A stretch of DNA of 64,000 nt from positions 10,734,975 through 10,798,974 of the forward strand of contig NC_061068.1 of NCBI RefSeq assembly GCF_021917145.1, in the 5' to 3' direction. The notes below the pieces were generated by a model. That model was not told the origin of the DNA, did not search any database, and saw only the letters and a program-made list of their open reading frames with translations. This stretch comes from Hypomesus transpacificus (lineage: Eukaryota > Chordata > Actinopteri > Osmeriformes > Osmeridae). The translations under genes and the position numbers were made by a program. How positions within the stretch are numbered: position 1 is the first letter of the stretch; each line of letters begins with the position of its first letter. Positions 1-13,121 of this stretch are shown here, in pieces.

Positions 1-1587
1 ATTAACCAAATCTAGAGAAAACCATAGCCTGAGACATTTATTTTTTAATAAATATGTTGTTATATTTGGAGGGTTATATGTGTATAAGTGACTATATGAT
101 GTGGAGGTTGTCCAAGTATTTATATAGCGACCTGAGAAATGTACCAAAGCCACTGACAAAAACTGTAATCATCAGCTGCATCACAGGCACTGCATTATCT
201 AGAACTGTGTGTCACCGACCTCTTGCTCATTGACTGCCTCACGGGCACTGTAGACTATTGGGACAGTAGTATCTTATTAACTATATGCTTTAAATATTAC
301 ACCCAAATGCAAAAAAGCTTTTTAAAGTAAAGAAGTGCCTTCCTGTGTATTCGCATTGCTTACGCTGTATGATCTGAAGTAGGGTGCAAGTTTCCATTTA
401 AAGAAAGTGCGGGTTATCGTGTACAAGGTTTAAAATGAATTGATTAGCCTGAAACAAACCATGACAAAGATAACTCTCTAATACCATCTGCAGTACATGT
501 TAAGATAATAACTCTATATTATATTTTGTGTATTACCTCAGTTTTTACTTATTCTGTAACAGTTCAGCACACCTGAATAATTAATTATTAATACAGTGAA
601 AATAATTGACTACCCAGTTTGTCCAAATCCAAAACAAAATCCATTTTGAATAATGCAGTCAAAAATGAGGACTTGTCCAAGCCAGGTCCACATCAAACAC
701 ATGATGAACTGGTCTGGGCCGTTGTTGGCAAAGACACAACAATATCTCATCATGTAACACTATAAGCTGTTCCTAATACCCTTGACGAGACTTTTCACCG
801 ATACTGTAGGGTGCCTTAAACCACCCTACACCTACCCAAATAATTGGTAAATTTAGGAAGTAAACACCGAATTAATTCAGCTTTGTGATACACTTTTTTA
901 GAAATGTATTTTGCACATTTGTAGATTCTACAATTTCTACAATGTACACTTCCATTTTACAACCCATCCTTCCGTTCCTCTCCATAAAGACGTGGTCACG
1001 ATGCACGTAACTGTCACGGCAAGCATTAAAAACAAGGCAATGTAATGATGAACCATGTTAAGACGAGTTTTGTATTAAGCTGTGAGCCTGTAATTATGCA
1101 ACAGCCGTATTTTAATTACTGTAGATGCTAAATGAACATGGTTAATGTCAAGCGGCATGATGGTGAATATAATTTCCGTGTCCTTTCAAAACATCCAACT
1201 CCAGAAAGGAAGTGAGCAAGTCTGCATGTACACGACCAATTTATAATTAAATACTCTTCATATAGAAACGTTAAAAGTCAACGTATATGATGCTTAGGTG
1301 ACAATTACTTTAGAGAGTATTTTTTCAGATGTAACTTTGTAGCGACTAAAAGATGATTCGAGCGCGTGCATGAGTGGACATGCAGTTTCTTGTACACACC
1401 ACACTAGCTACACAACTACGTTACGTTTGCATAGGGCTAGCAAGCTAGCTAACAATTCAACTGAAGCCAATCCGCCATGTTGAAAATCTGTCTAAAAAAC
1501 AACATAACGGCCAAACATAATCTCAACGATTGTTGACCAACTCTAGTTTTAAAAGATTTGATTTGCAGCCTGATAAAATACACCAAC
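1..1587 (-). other. kdm5b: kdm5b first intron (5' part), no other feature seen
   Basis: On the minus strand this is the beginning of the intron that follows the first coding exon of kdm5b. The donor GTTGGTG lies at 1581-1587, just downstream of the exon. The rest of the kdm5b gene would lie beyond the left edge of the window. The sequence is AT-rich. I see no further exon, repeat with clear ends or RNA gene in it. Confidence 0.6.
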
Positions 1588-1740
1588 CTGCGGCGGTCTA
1601 ACTTTGCAGATTCCAGTTTTCTCTGCAATAGGACGTATTTTGTTGATATACGCAAATGGATCGGCAAATTCCTCCCAACTGGGCTCAAAAACAGGACACT
1701 CCGGTGGAGCAATGAACTCGTTTGGTGGTTGCTGGGTCAT
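1588..1740 (-). CDS. kdm5b: kdm5b, first coding exon (histone H3K4 demethylase, JmjN start); partial
   Basis: The exon encodes 51 residues, from [16 protein letters not shown] to [10 protein letters not shown], followed by a donor in phase 0. The [19 protein letters not shown] segment and [17 protein letters not shown] are the start of the JmjN domain of KDM5 proteins. EEFADPF and CKVRPP fit KDM5B better than KDM5A or KDM5C, and in human the KDM5B intron falls at the same place (RPPP|DWQPPF). KDM5B removes methyl groups from H3K4me2/3 in the nucleus and represses transcription; the catalytic JmjC domain is not in this window. Neighbouring rabif and adipor1 on the same strand repeat the human order KDM5B-RABIF-(KLHL12)-ADIPOR1. 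Which teleost paralogue (ba or bb) cannot be told from one exon. Confidence 0.9.
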
Positions 1741-3234
1741 CGTTGCATCTTCATTTAAAATATTAGAGATGTACTATTACAATGTTCTAACTAAACTTCA
1801 ATAAAACTGTCTTCTCTATTGAACTAGCTACTCCCTTTAAATCGGTCAATTAAGAACATCACCACAGTTGCTCTCACGCACTATCCCAGTCGTGGAACAA
1901 CACCTACTTCCGCTTCAGAAAGTAGAGACCTTGAGTTATGCACAATGGCAACAAAGAATCCACATATAAATAAACACAACTTTTTGTGATAGATGCAAGT
2001 CACAATTATTTATAAATCCCTTAATATAACAATCTCGGTCAAAAGAAAATTGTACAGTCTAATGTAGATACAATTTGAGTGCGCGTCAGCAACTAAAATG
2101 AATCAATCAGTTTAGTACATAGCAAGGGCATACTGAACTGTTCCCTGTACTTCCTTACTAAGATTATACCAACAAGTATATATAAGTATTTGACGTTGAA
2201 TAGGGCAACGGATTACTGCAAAATGTAGCAGATCGTTAAATTGAGTTCTCTTCAAACGAAGGAAACATTTTCGGTGTAAACTAGTCTTCAAAAGTTATGT
2301 TTCAAGACAAACGTAAAGATAAGCGTATTCATATCATAACATCATAGTGACCGGACCTCGTTTTTTAAATGGCCTCGGTAGACTCCATGATTGGGTAGTC
2401 GTTCTCTGCCAGGAGAGGGTGTGAACAGTGAACAGTGATCACAAATGGAATACAACCAGGTATGTTTGTATATGTTACATATAATGTGACAAATGCTCGA
2501 TAACTACACATTCTGGACGTAACAAGCATACCTTTTCTAACATAACCTACTTTTACAATCAGAAAAAGCATTTACTTTGGTATTGAATGATACGAATTTT
2601 ATTTTTATGTTTATGCTCAATGCTGTAAAATGATTAGATACAAAGAATGCAACTTTGTTGTTAAAAGGTTTACTTGTTGTGATGATCCTGTTATGGTTAG
2701 TATGGAGGCAAACTTTCCTGCTGACCAACAGCCAAAGTGGCCTTGCCTATACCTACAGTACTGACTATTATACCACAAATTAATTTCACTTATCAAGCAA
2801 AGCCTCCCTTGTCGGCAGGCGAGACTCGGGGAGTGGTCAAGTCTATCGTAGATGATTACGAGTAGCATACCTTCTTCTGTAGCACAAAACATAGGCTATT
2901 GCTAATTGTTCAACACATCAATTTAAATTTCAATCTCCATTAATATAAACCGAGGGCAGTAATAATATTTTTTAAATTTGGAAAATAATACGTAAACATG
3001 CACATATAGTTTGAGTCCACCTACATCAGAGGGCTTAGTTACAGTAGTGAATTAATCAACAGCTTCATAGAATTCATCCATATGAGAAGCATTTTTTCTA
3101 TCAGAATAACAAGAGAATAGTAAAGAGTATGCATTTGTTAGATAAACATGTTATATAAAACACCCAACCCCACGGTGAATGGAAAAATGAATGAATCACA
3201 ATTGAAGAAGAAAAAGTTCTGACAACAGACCATT
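1741..3234. other. kdm5b promoter side / rabif 3' flank, no gene seen
   Basis: This 1.5-kb interval lies between the kdm5b start codon and the rabif stop codon, both on the minus strand. It should hold the kdm5b 5' UTR and promoter next to 1741 and the rabif 3' UTR next to 3234. Open frames here are short and resemble no family. No repeat with recognisable ends was seen. Confidence 0.5.
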
Positions 3235-3980
3235 TTAGGCATGGTCGACCCTATCCAGTGCAACGTAAAAGCTCTTTTTGTCATCCAAGCAATGCCAACC
3301 TATGGGTCCAATCTCACAGTCTGCACAAATGAGATACTTGATTCGCCCCACGTCCTTGGTAAAGCCAACGTTCTCAAAGGTGTACATGTCGTCGACTAAC
3401 CAATGCGTGGTCAGCGTGTCCCCATCCACAGAGCCCTCTGATTGGCTGATGGTGGTCTTTTTTCGCATAGAAGGCAGGAAGAGCTAATAAATAATAGTAA
3501 GAAGAAAAAACACAAGATTCTTGATAAATAGGTTACCAAGTTTTATAGAGTCAACTGTTTCAAGCCATGCAGTCTCAAACTACGCCATGTACATAGTATT
3601 GTTTAATGAGCAAAATACACTTTAAAAAGTAATGTCTTCTGCTATAATTACAAAACAGTTAAATGATGCAATGTTTTGTCGAGTAGTCTACATTTCATAG
3701 GCCTACGTGCTATATGAAATGACAGATGACATGACAGTGAAATTGATCTTACTCGGTAGCACATGTGTGTATCACATGGGTGTTTCAGTTTACTCGTTTT
3801 TATTGCCTTAAGTTTGAATCTTACCTCCTTCTCTGTAAAAGTAGCCATTCCTGAACAGAGAACCTTGGATCCACAACGTTGGCATAAAACTGACTTTTTA
3901 TTCTTCCCATCGTCTGACACCAGTGCAGATCGGTCAACAATGGATCCTTCGGATGAGGAACTCTTTACACTGTTGTCCAT
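3235..3980 (-). CDS. rabif: rabif, Rab guanine-nucleotide-free chaperone MSS4 (2 exons)
   Basis: Two coding exons, 3825-3980 (52 codons) and 3235-3483 (82 codons plus stop), join in phase 0 to give 134 residues; human RABIF has 123. The first exon carries the zinc-site pair CQRC (KKSVLCQRCGSKVL). The second has LFLPSMRKK, then HWLVDDM, the conserved FENVGFTKDVG, the second zinc pair CADC, and EIGPIGWHCLDDKKSFYVAL near the C-terminus. RABIF (Mss4) is a zinc-binding cytosolic protein that holds nucleotide-free exocytic Rabs such as Rab8 and Rab10 and stabilises them as a chaperone. Splice sites read CTC|GTAAGA-type donor at 3824 and TTATTAG acceptor at 3484. The N-terminal extension (serine-rich, to about residue 25) is less conserved, as in other species. 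Nothing looks broken. Confidence 0.95.
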
Positions 3981-5805
3981 TTTGAATGGTGATGTAAGGT
4001 AAATTATTTGACTTTAGTATTCATAAAAAATACCGAAGTGATGCTCTCAAAGTTAAATATTTTCTACAGTTCGAGTTAGCTATCTAGCGAACCAGACCAG
4101 TAAGGATGGACCATAAAATGAACTGGCTAGCTGATCAGCCGGAACTTCCGAGTCGTATCTTCTGTTTTGTAATCTTTCCTTACCAATTTGGTGTTGCCAA
4201 ACTGCTTTATTAAGTCAGTCAATACGAATCGTGAATTAATACAAATACCATACTCTACTACAGCACACACATTGTAACTAAATTGAATGAGAGGTACAAA
4301 CTGCTGCGATTTTTTGGCATTTCATGTCAGCGTGATAATGTGCACCGTTAATATGATTCCTTCCACAAAATCCATCTAACGAAAGTTCCATGGTAGACGA
4401 CTGCAACTCCTACAGTGCAAATGTCCTTTGACCATTCCATATAGTGTTAGTAAGAATATAGGACAAAATAAAAAATGTTATTTGTAAGTATATGGGGTTG
4501 TGGAAACCTTTTAGAACAAAAAAGGTATGTTTCAATTGGTTTCAATTTTAGCATTAATAAATATTTATTATGTGTTTACATTTCAAATGTATGATTCATC
4601 ACTTTTCTACACAGGACACAACACAAAGTCAAGAATACAGAGATTGCTTAGTCTTTGTAATAAAGCCGCAATAAGTCGGCTTTAAAAAAATAAGTCTTAA
4701 ACAGCAGTTTGAAAAAACCTATTGATGGAGTTCAAAATTCTGATTGGATATATGGAAAAGCAAACGAAAAGGTAACTATATCTTGAGATCCAAATTAAGT
4801 TCACTTGACTGTAATATTGGCCCATCTATTTCAAAACTATTTCCAGTGGCCTAAGGCACAGGAATACTAAAGATAATTTCATATATGTTCTGCATGGTGG
4901 GTTCCATGCAGTTGCATGGTTTACAGTTTAAATTATTATAATATATACTGCTAAGGTGCATTTGACCTTTTATGTTTTCATAGCATCCAGAAATATAAGT
5001 TTTAAAGAAACAGATCTCAAGATGAGAAGGTAACATTGACCTTTTCCCAGATTTCCCCCATTGTGCGTTGCCCAGACAGTTTCATTCCAGCAATCGATCC
5101 TGTAAGATTTAGTTTGATTGAAAAGGGATGAAGACATACGGTACAAACACCAAGTCTCGTAGTCACAGAGAAAGTTCATTCAAAATGTATATTATTTGAT
5201 ATTTAAACTAGTAAATCAAAGTAAAGGTCTAAAAATAATGCTGTCAATTCTGAGTGAAATATCAAATTAAGAATGTTGACAAATATTTACTGTAATCTAG
5301 CAAGTAGATATGGTTTGATTGTATCTCAATTATATTGGACAGACATTTTATTCAAGTAGTTTTATGTTGCCGTTTGGGTCTGTTAACCCAGTTCCTTGAA
5401 TAAAAGTGAGTCAAACTCAACCTGCATCATGTTAATTACAATCTTTTAACAGCTTGATTTAGGAAGATCTACAATTTGCCTCTTGAAAATGGGCTTTAAG
5501 AACTTTTAATCTGGCCAAATTCCCATATTGTTCTTCATGAGCTAAAATGAAGGGAGTACCCCTAGATAATTACAAAAAGTGGTGCTGCAACACTGCGATT
5601 CCACTCCTTAGTTCAGTGTCTAATGCTACTTTAATGAGGGTAAAACGAGCCAAAACATCACCATCAACCAAGTATGACATGAAAAAATAAGGAGAGGAGT
5701 GGAGAAGACCAATAAGTGACCATATTGAGTTCCAGCAGCAGTTTTTGGGGGTATAGGAAAGGGGCTTCAAACATGGAAAGACCGAGGGGGACATGGTCAG
5801 GCCTC
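3981..5805. other. rabif-adipor1 intergenic region; no klhl12 seen
   Basis: This stretch holds the rabif promoter next to 3981 and presumably the adipor1 3' UTR next to 5805. In human, KLHL12 lies between RABIF and ADIPOR1; no kelch-repeat or BTB coding sequence is visible here on either strand. No clear repeat was seen. Confidence 0.5.
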
Positions 5806-7940
5806 TCAGAGGAGGGTATCATCTGTGCAGCCTCCCTCCAGGCCATATCGGAACTCTTGGAGGTTGGAGACTCCATAAAAGTGAATGAAGGCGGCCGCCA
5901 CCACCAACACATGAAAAATCTGATGGGAATGGAACTAGAGAGAAAGGGAGAGGATGGGGGACAAAGAAGGATGTCAAATCAGAATTATGTAACACTTATG
6001 AGCAATATTTCATTGTTATGACAGAAAACCTGTGCAGTATTGCTAATATACACATACCCAGATGTCACACTTGCCAGGGAAGTAACGTTCAGGAATCCTG
6101 GCAGCATACAGTCCAGCCCCAGTAATGTACATGGCCCCCATCAAATAGAACCAGCCCATCTGGCCAACTGTGGTGGCTTTTACAAAGCCCTCCTCAATGG
6201 TAAAGTGCATGGTAGGGACAATGCCACTCAATCCAAGACCCATAAACACTCCTGTAAGACACATGAAGTTAGGCGTTTCGTAAAGTGAGCAGGTAGCATA
6301 TGAAAGCAACAATTTTGTACTTTTCACTGTGAATGTTACCTGCTCGTGTGGGCCTGTGCCGGGGGGTTGAGAAGCGGTCCCACTGAGCCACAATGATGGC
6401 AGCAATGCCCAACACACAGACAATGGTGAGGTAGATGAGTCGTGGTTGAGGGGAACAGTAGAAGGAATAGTAGAGCCAGGGCACAAAGGAGCCCATGATC
6501 AGAAGGGCAATGCCTGAGTAGTCAAGCCTGGCAACAACAGGTCACAATTAAATGACACAAAGATATTCGATTTATCCCTCTTGTGTGTATATGAAAAGAT
6601 AAACAATACAAACAGGAATTTAATCACAGTCTTTCCCATTGTCCAGGTAGAGGAGGAGTGGCCTTACTTAGAGAAGGTGCGAGACACTTTCTCGGAATGG
6701 CAGTAGACGGTGTGAAAAAGCCAGGAGAAGCTGAGACAGAGCACTGCCCCCAGGAAAAACATCCCAAAAACCACCTTCTCCTGCAGGGGGGCCATGAAGT
6801 ACATGTTGGGCCGTAGCATGGTGAGCGTACCCAGACAAATAAACAAGATCAGCCCTGGGGAAGAAAGAATGAGGTCATCACAAGTGGATCACAGTGTGGT
6901 TTAGAGCTAGCAATTCTGAGCCTGCTTCTTACATGGACCACAAATCCTGACAGGAGAAAGGAACCAGTTCAGGCAACAAATGCAGAAACCAAAATATCTA
7001 GAGGAATTTTAACAGTTACAAAGTTACAACTAATATGTTAAATTGTATTCTCACTATTATAAGGCATTGTACTGTATACTTTTGTAGTGAAGAATATTTA
7101 GCTGGCTGGACAGGCAGATAGCTGTTAAGTAAAGTTTTAACATACAAATCAGATATGGTCAAAAACAATTATGTACATAAAATGCCACAGGTAGATTGGA
7201 ATTTATAACATAAAGGGGAAAAGTTCAAAAAGTGAGTTCAAGCTCACCTAGAAGATGAGTCCAGATATTTCCAGTCTCTGTATGAATCCTGAAGATGCTT
7301 CCAAAGCATGCCCGGAAGGAGGGCATGGGGGGTCGGTGTCCATGGAGGAGGTAGTCATTGTCCTTCAGCCACTCCGGCAGGACATGAAAAGGAATGACCC
7401 TCCAGCGCCCCTCCCACACCTGTAAGATTAATATGTTGTGTCATTACATAAGTTGCTTGAGAATCCTGGAGCCAACAGGAAAAACCAGTTGTGGAGTGAG
7501 CTGACAGGTTGCAGACATCAATCTCAGGTGCAAAATGTATTTAGACTGTGGTGCCCCAGATAGGTGTACACAGTATGACACAGAGAAGAGAACTTACTTT
7601 GTGTACAAATTCCTCCATCTTTTCCATGGCATGGTGAGCCTGAAGGGGCAATGTCAGGACCTCTCCCACCTCATCATCCTCCTCCTCGTCATCAGCAAGC
7701 ACAGAGGCTCCCTGTGGATAGAGTAGAGTCCATGTTAGGTTCATGGTGATTATTTAGAGGACAATACTCAGTACATGTATTTTACCCCAAACTCACCTCT
7801 GACAGCATGCCTTTGTTGCCAGACTGCCGCCCCCCCTCCTCTAGCAGAGGTCCCAACTCCATCAGTTCCACGTCTGGGACGCGGCAGTCCTCAGAAATCC
7901 GACAGTCTGCATCACTTGCAGAACCGTTTCGGCCTGACAT
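5806..7940 (-). CDS. adipor1: adipor1, adiponectin receptor 1 (7 coding exons)
   Basis: Seven coding exons on the minus strand: 7797-7940, 7598-7711, 7248-7419, 6668-6854, 6340-6527, 6058-6251 and 5806-5934. They sum to 1128 bp, 375 residues, the same length as human ADIPOR1. The start MSGRNGSASDADCRISEDCR is followed by an acidic stretch, then LTLPLQAHHAMEKMEEFV, and then the PAQR core with seven membrane helices. The zinc ligands are visible: HTVYCHSE, the aspartate in SKLDYSG, and HSHQIFHV in the last exon, which ends GLEGGCTDDTLL. The protein sits in the plasma membrane with a cytosolic N-terminus, binds adiponectin, shows ceramidase activity and feeds AMPK and PPAR signalling. Likely untranslated first exons lie at about 8102-8168 and 9032-9100 (see separate entry). 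All splice sites are GT-AG and the gene looks intact. Confidence 0.97.
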
Positions 7941-8101
7941 AAGGAGACTGCCTGATGACCTATTCTCCGTCTCTGTGTCCTGCTGAAGCCTGACACTTCA
8001 GTTGTCACTGAGGACACTGAAGAACAACAAATGCATAAAAGCTCTGTGACATGCAAAATAAACGGCTTCTAAGCTCTTTTAAGTGAAGGGTTCAAATTTA
8101 C

Positions 8102-9100
8102 CTCTGACAACTGCAAGTGATTAGGATTTGGGGGTCTTCACCTCCAAATGGTTTATATACTCTCTTGGACTGAAAAACAAAATGTGTTGAGTAGGCCTGA
8201 GACCTTTCATGTGAATGTTGTGGAGGCACTATATTAGTATGTATATTAATACTCTGGTATTAAACTATAGACATAACTTGAATTCAATGTATGTATTCAA
8301 TAAGAAATTATATCTCGGATCCACAAAACAATTATAAATGTTTAGCCCTGAAAACTCTACTTATTATGTTAGCGTATCCTGCGACTACGGAACCCGCTGA
8401 CAACAGAAACAGCTAACTCTGACGTTAACTAGCTAGCAGCGAAACTCAAGTCGCAATAGTAAACTAGCTATAGAACTCAAGCTGATTTAGCTAGCTAGCT
8501 ACAACCAAACAGTTCTCCACAACCAAATCTAACGATGCGTTATATTAGCTAGCTAACTGAACCAATTCGGGGAAACAAGCACTACTGTACAGTTTTGCAC
8601 GCTCATGTCGAGTGACGTTCGCTAGTAGCAGCTAGCTAGACTACTAAGCTAGAGGCTAGCTGCAGTACAAGACAAATGAGAACACACGAAGGCTACCCAA
8701 ACGCATCCAACCCAATCCTGTTAACTAAAGATAGCTACATAGTATATAGTTACAATTGAACTGATTTGATTACTGATTGCTTGCTCACTGTATTTTAAGT
8801 TAAATAGCTAACTGGCTAGCCTTCTGCTAATAGTAGCCTAGCTCGGTTATATTCAGCCGGAATCGGTATCGATTCTGTAGCCAAAACCCACAGTCGATAG
8901 ACACAGATAACACATCTGTGGTGTAATTAAAACTAGTGGTCTCACTCCAAAAAGTAAAAAGACATGTATTTTGTCAGTGTAACCTAATAATGTGAGATAC
9001 GGTTATAAAATGTTCATTGAACGGACATACCAGACTCTCCAGGGTAAAACGAAATTTGATCCTTCCGGATTCTCACACAAAAACAAGCCAAACCCCCCCC
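8102..9100 (-). promoter_or_regulatory. adipor1: Probable adipor1 5' untranslated exons and promoter side
   Basis: Two candidate non-coding exons are seen upstream of the adipor1 start codon. One is at about 8102-8168, with acceptor TTTTTCAG above it and donor GTAAATTT below it. The other ends at 9032 with donor GTATGTCC and extends toward about 9100. The interval between them is rich in GCTAGCTA-type short repeats and has no long frame. A transcription start near 9.1 kb is inferred from these splice signals alone. Confidence 0.4.
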
Positions 9101-10671
9101 TGCAGTCAACACAACACTGCTAGTCTAATGTAATGAAATGACAACCAAAAAGTCGAGTTTCAACTGGCTTGACGCGTCTCGTTTCATAAACAATGACCCA
9201 GCATCCCCACCTATTGGACGTAAACGGCAAATGTTATCCTGCAGTAGGCTAGCAAAAGCCCCTTCCAATTATATCTGTTTTGCTAATATCAATCTTATTC
9301 ATGTTTAACATTATGCTTTAACGCTAACTATTGAGCAGAATCAGCAGATACATTTTCTATATGGATATAAGCTTTGTATCGCAATTCGCATACAATCTCC
9401 CATAATCCTATTCAATATAGCATAGAACTAAACAGTGCGCTAGTGGAGAGGACCTTTTACAACTACCATTTTGTCTAATCTGACCAAATGCTAACATTTA
9501 TTTTTTTCGAAATAATGGTATTGGTGTTCCATGATATGTAACAAAGAGTGCAAAGGAGGAGTTCTAGTTCTTATGACAGCTCACAAAACACTTTTATTAT
9601 TGAGTATGCGTCAAATGTCCACGTACAAAATATTGTATGCTAACTGACATCATATTTAAATGCATTGCAGGTATTTTATGCGAGTTTCAAGTGCGTTATA
9701 AGTGGCGTTTCAGCATTTTTATGTTCATAGCTGAGGCTTGAAGGGATAGCATAGGATATAAGAGCATACAACTTTGAACAAAAGTGTAGAAGGGCTCAAA
9801 ATGTTGAATTAGCATAGGCTACAGTCTAGATACATCCAGCCAATGTTGCCTCATGGACTGCTTCAGCAGGGAGATCTGTACACCAGAAAGAGGTTGAAAC
9901 ATGATCAGAAGCTGAACATGTTTCCTAGCCCCTGGGGCTGACTCCTTTTGGAAACGGTGATCTTTTGAAATCCTGCCTTAGTTGCAAGAGAGACAAAAAT
10001 GGTCAAAAGCAAATAGATGCTTCACTCCTGGAGACATTAGTGTCATCACTGAAGATACTACCACCCCCAGAGGTTCATGTATGCTGGGAAGGGATTTGGA
10101 AGATAAACCAAACGTCAAAGCCTAGGGGATTCCCCCCCCCCCCCAACAAAAAACAACTTGAGCAAGAGACAGCCACAGGTATAGAGGGATGGATGGAACT
10201 CTACTTGTTTGACTAAACCTGCCAAAACAGTCAGTTTGGAAATTAACTTTCTTTTACTTTACATAATGTCTTTAATGCTGCATCAATGGCCTTCACTGAA
10301 GTTTGAATTGTATTTAAGCTAGCAAAACACCACGACAAAATGCATTCATGTATCATCTAAAATACAGCATTTGATCCAGTGTATTGCATCTACTGGAGCC
10401 TACAGGCAGAGCTAAAGAGAATAAATATAACCCGTTCTGACAAAGGCTTACATGGTAGTGTTCAACTAACATAAGACGCCCTGTGTCAAACTCTCTGATC
10501 CTTCTATCTCCATTAGTTGAACAAGATACATCAGATGACTTTAGCAAATGTACTTTCATATGTATTTCCTTCCAGAATCAAACAGTGGTTTTAAGTATAA
10601 GATATACTCATTGTCAGAAATGACCAGAGGACACATCAGTTGGTCAGTGGTGTCTCGCAACTTAAGGGTGG
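9101..10671. other. Intergenic region and probable cyb5r1 3' UTR
   Basis: No gene is recognised. A minus-strand AATAAA (plus-strand TTTATT near 9593) could be a distal polyadenylation signal for cyb5r1, which would give a 3' UTR of about 1 kb. A run of 12 Cs lies near 10132-10143. The open frames in this stretch resemble nothing known to me. Confidence 0.4.
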
Positions 10672-13121
10672 CTAGTAGGCAAAGCGCTGACTGTTCCGGT
10701 ATCCCAACTTGTCCAGATTTGGGTTACATGCAAACTGGATCATGGGTGGTGGACCACACATGAGGATCAGGCTGTCATCAGCAGGGATAGGCAGTTGCTT
10801 CTGGATCATGTCTGCATTGATGAAACCCTCACTGTACTCCCAGCCTGAGTTAAGACGACAACAGAAGCAAAAATAAAGAGAAGATAGTTATTTATGTGAC
10901 ATATTTAGTACTGTTTGAATAACATTTGACCACAATACACAATACTATCTTAGCTACTACCTACTAGCATATAGTGCTTTGAAAAAAACTTACCCTCAGG
11001 TGCTCTGTCAACAGTAAACCACAACCTAAAACGATCTGGATGCCTGGCCTTCAGCTCCTCCAGCTCATCCCTTAGCAGGATGTCCTTCTCAGTCTGTTAC
11101 TCACAGACACACACACACACAACATCATTTTGTAAATAAAGGGTAAATTATTCAAAACCTAATATTAAATCAATAGTCATCCAAAGGGTTAGAACCACAT
11201 AATGAAATCATTAGATCATAATTCAAGTTAAATACAAAATCTTGGATGGGAAACATTTAGGCCAAACACCTGGTTGGCAAAAAGCAGGCTGCAAGAGGTC
11301 TGGTCACTGGGGTCCTTTAGGATAGCACGCACGAGTTGTAGCATTGGGGTGATGCCTACATACAAGAGGGAATCAAGAGAATGAATGGATGAGTACCAAT
11401 AAAAGCACACACACCAGGCATGTATACTTGGCACCAGATCAATCAAAGTCTCCTTGGCAGGATCAAGATTCACCTGTTCCTCCTGCTATCAGGCCAACAG
11501 AACGTGCAGTTTTGGTCTCAGCCGGGGACTTCTTTTCAGGCTGAATAGCAAACTGCCCTGTAGCAAGAATCAGAGTAACACAACTCAATTGTGCCTTATT
11601 TTTGTTGAGGTTTTGTAGAATTTGAAACTAGTTTGGAACTATTTTTTTAAGGAATACTAGAAACTGGGTGGGTGTATGTGTCCACATATAATCACTTGGA
11701 CACACCTAAATACACAAATCAGCAATACACACAGAACTACACCCAATGTTACTCTTAGTGTAAAGATTAGAGTATATCTAACCTTGTCCTTTGTATTCAA
11801 GAAGCCCTCCTGGCCCTCGGAAGTCCACAACATCTCCTAAATCAAGACTCTCCAGATACTGGGACATCTTGCCCCCTTCAGGGAACTTAGGGTGGACATT
11901 CCTGAAATAAATCTGTGGGGAAAATCATTTTTATGAAAGAAACTAACAACCGCTACTTGCTTGGTATTTTCCTTCTTCCTTGCTCAGTTGATTCAGTGAG
12001 TTGTTGGCAATGAGAATAACAAAAAAAACTTGTAGTAATTAGGAGCTAATGAGTGCAAACATGATCAAATAAAACAATTTACAATGAATCACAAGATTCA
12101 TTGTAAATATTTGCTTCTATGTGTATAGTCTACAACGATGTGCATATTTAATATTGAATGAATTGTTTTGTCAATTATACCTTTACAACCAAGTCCACAT
12201 AACCTTTGTCATCATCACTGGAAACAGGGGTGTATGGCCGCACAATTAATTTGCCGTCAATATGGGCGGAGAGATAAATATGCTTTCCTGAGGGAAATGA
12301 TTGAAAAGCTTAATAATACAGGGTAAATTACTCTAAAACTAAATTACTGTTTCAACAAAACATATTTGGCCCAGTGCTGACTTTGAAATCTACCAACAAT
12401 TATTAAATGATTGTTAGATTTATCTATAGCTTTAATACTGCAAAGTTTTAGTCCAAGATTACCAAAACCAAAGTAGCCAGTAAGAACTTACCTACAGGTA
12501 AGCCTAGAATATGCTCTTCTGAGGGCAGAGCAAATCGAAACCTGCGAGTATCATGATTAATTACCTATAACAAGATATTAGAGTCAGGGTAAAATCCAAC
12601 CAAGCGATATAAATTATTCGTGAGTGGAATGTTAGTTCATACAGACATAGTTTTGGTCTTATTATTGATCCGATTAAATGGTCGAGACGACTACTACGTT
12701 ACCTCCTTATCAATGAGCCTCAGCTTGTATTTAATAGAAGGGTCCTGGAGAGTCAGAATAGGTTTTTTCTTCTTGCTCAGGTAACAGATGATGCCCACAG
12801 TAGAAATCACAACTACTCCAACAGACACAACCACTGTTGTGGTCTAGACGAAACATTGGAGGCACAGGCACACATTAGAAGCTACCTCAACGACTATAAT
12901 GAACAAACTGTCAAGCCTTGCATGAAAAAATTGTAGGCATTAAGCTAAGTCAAATTTATCAAGGGAAATGGTTGGTTCGATTAATTGTTAAAGAGTTTAG
13001 TTCACTTAGCGTCAGTTTAGTACACTTGGCTGGCAAATTAACAAACACACAGCTACAGTAGCTAGTTGCGAGCTACTACGACTAAGAAGTCGTAAATTGG
13101 TTTTACCAAGGCGTATTTCAT
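10672..13121 (-). CDS. cyb5r1: cyb5r1, NADH-cytochrome b5 reductase 1 (9 coding exons)
   Basis: Nine coding exons on the minus strand: 13107-13121, 12703-12843, 12492-12564, 12181-12287, 11783-11912, 11474-11557, 11270-11355, 10994-11093 and 10672-10844. They total 909 bp and 302 residues (human CYB5R1 has 305). The first exon codes only for MKYAL. The next gives a membrane anchor ([20 protein letters not shown]) and KKKKP. The FAD-binding motif is [11 protein letters not shown], the NADH-binding motifs are [15 protein letters not shown] and [12 protein letters not shown], and the protein ends [13 protein letters not shown]5R1 is a membrane-anchored flavoprotein passing electrons from NADH to cytochrome b5 and related acceptors. 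In human it is next to ADIPOR1 on the same strand, as here. The anchor and the lysine run after it favour CYB5R1 over CYB5R2 and R3, and synteny agrees. No damage is seen. Confidence 0.95.
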
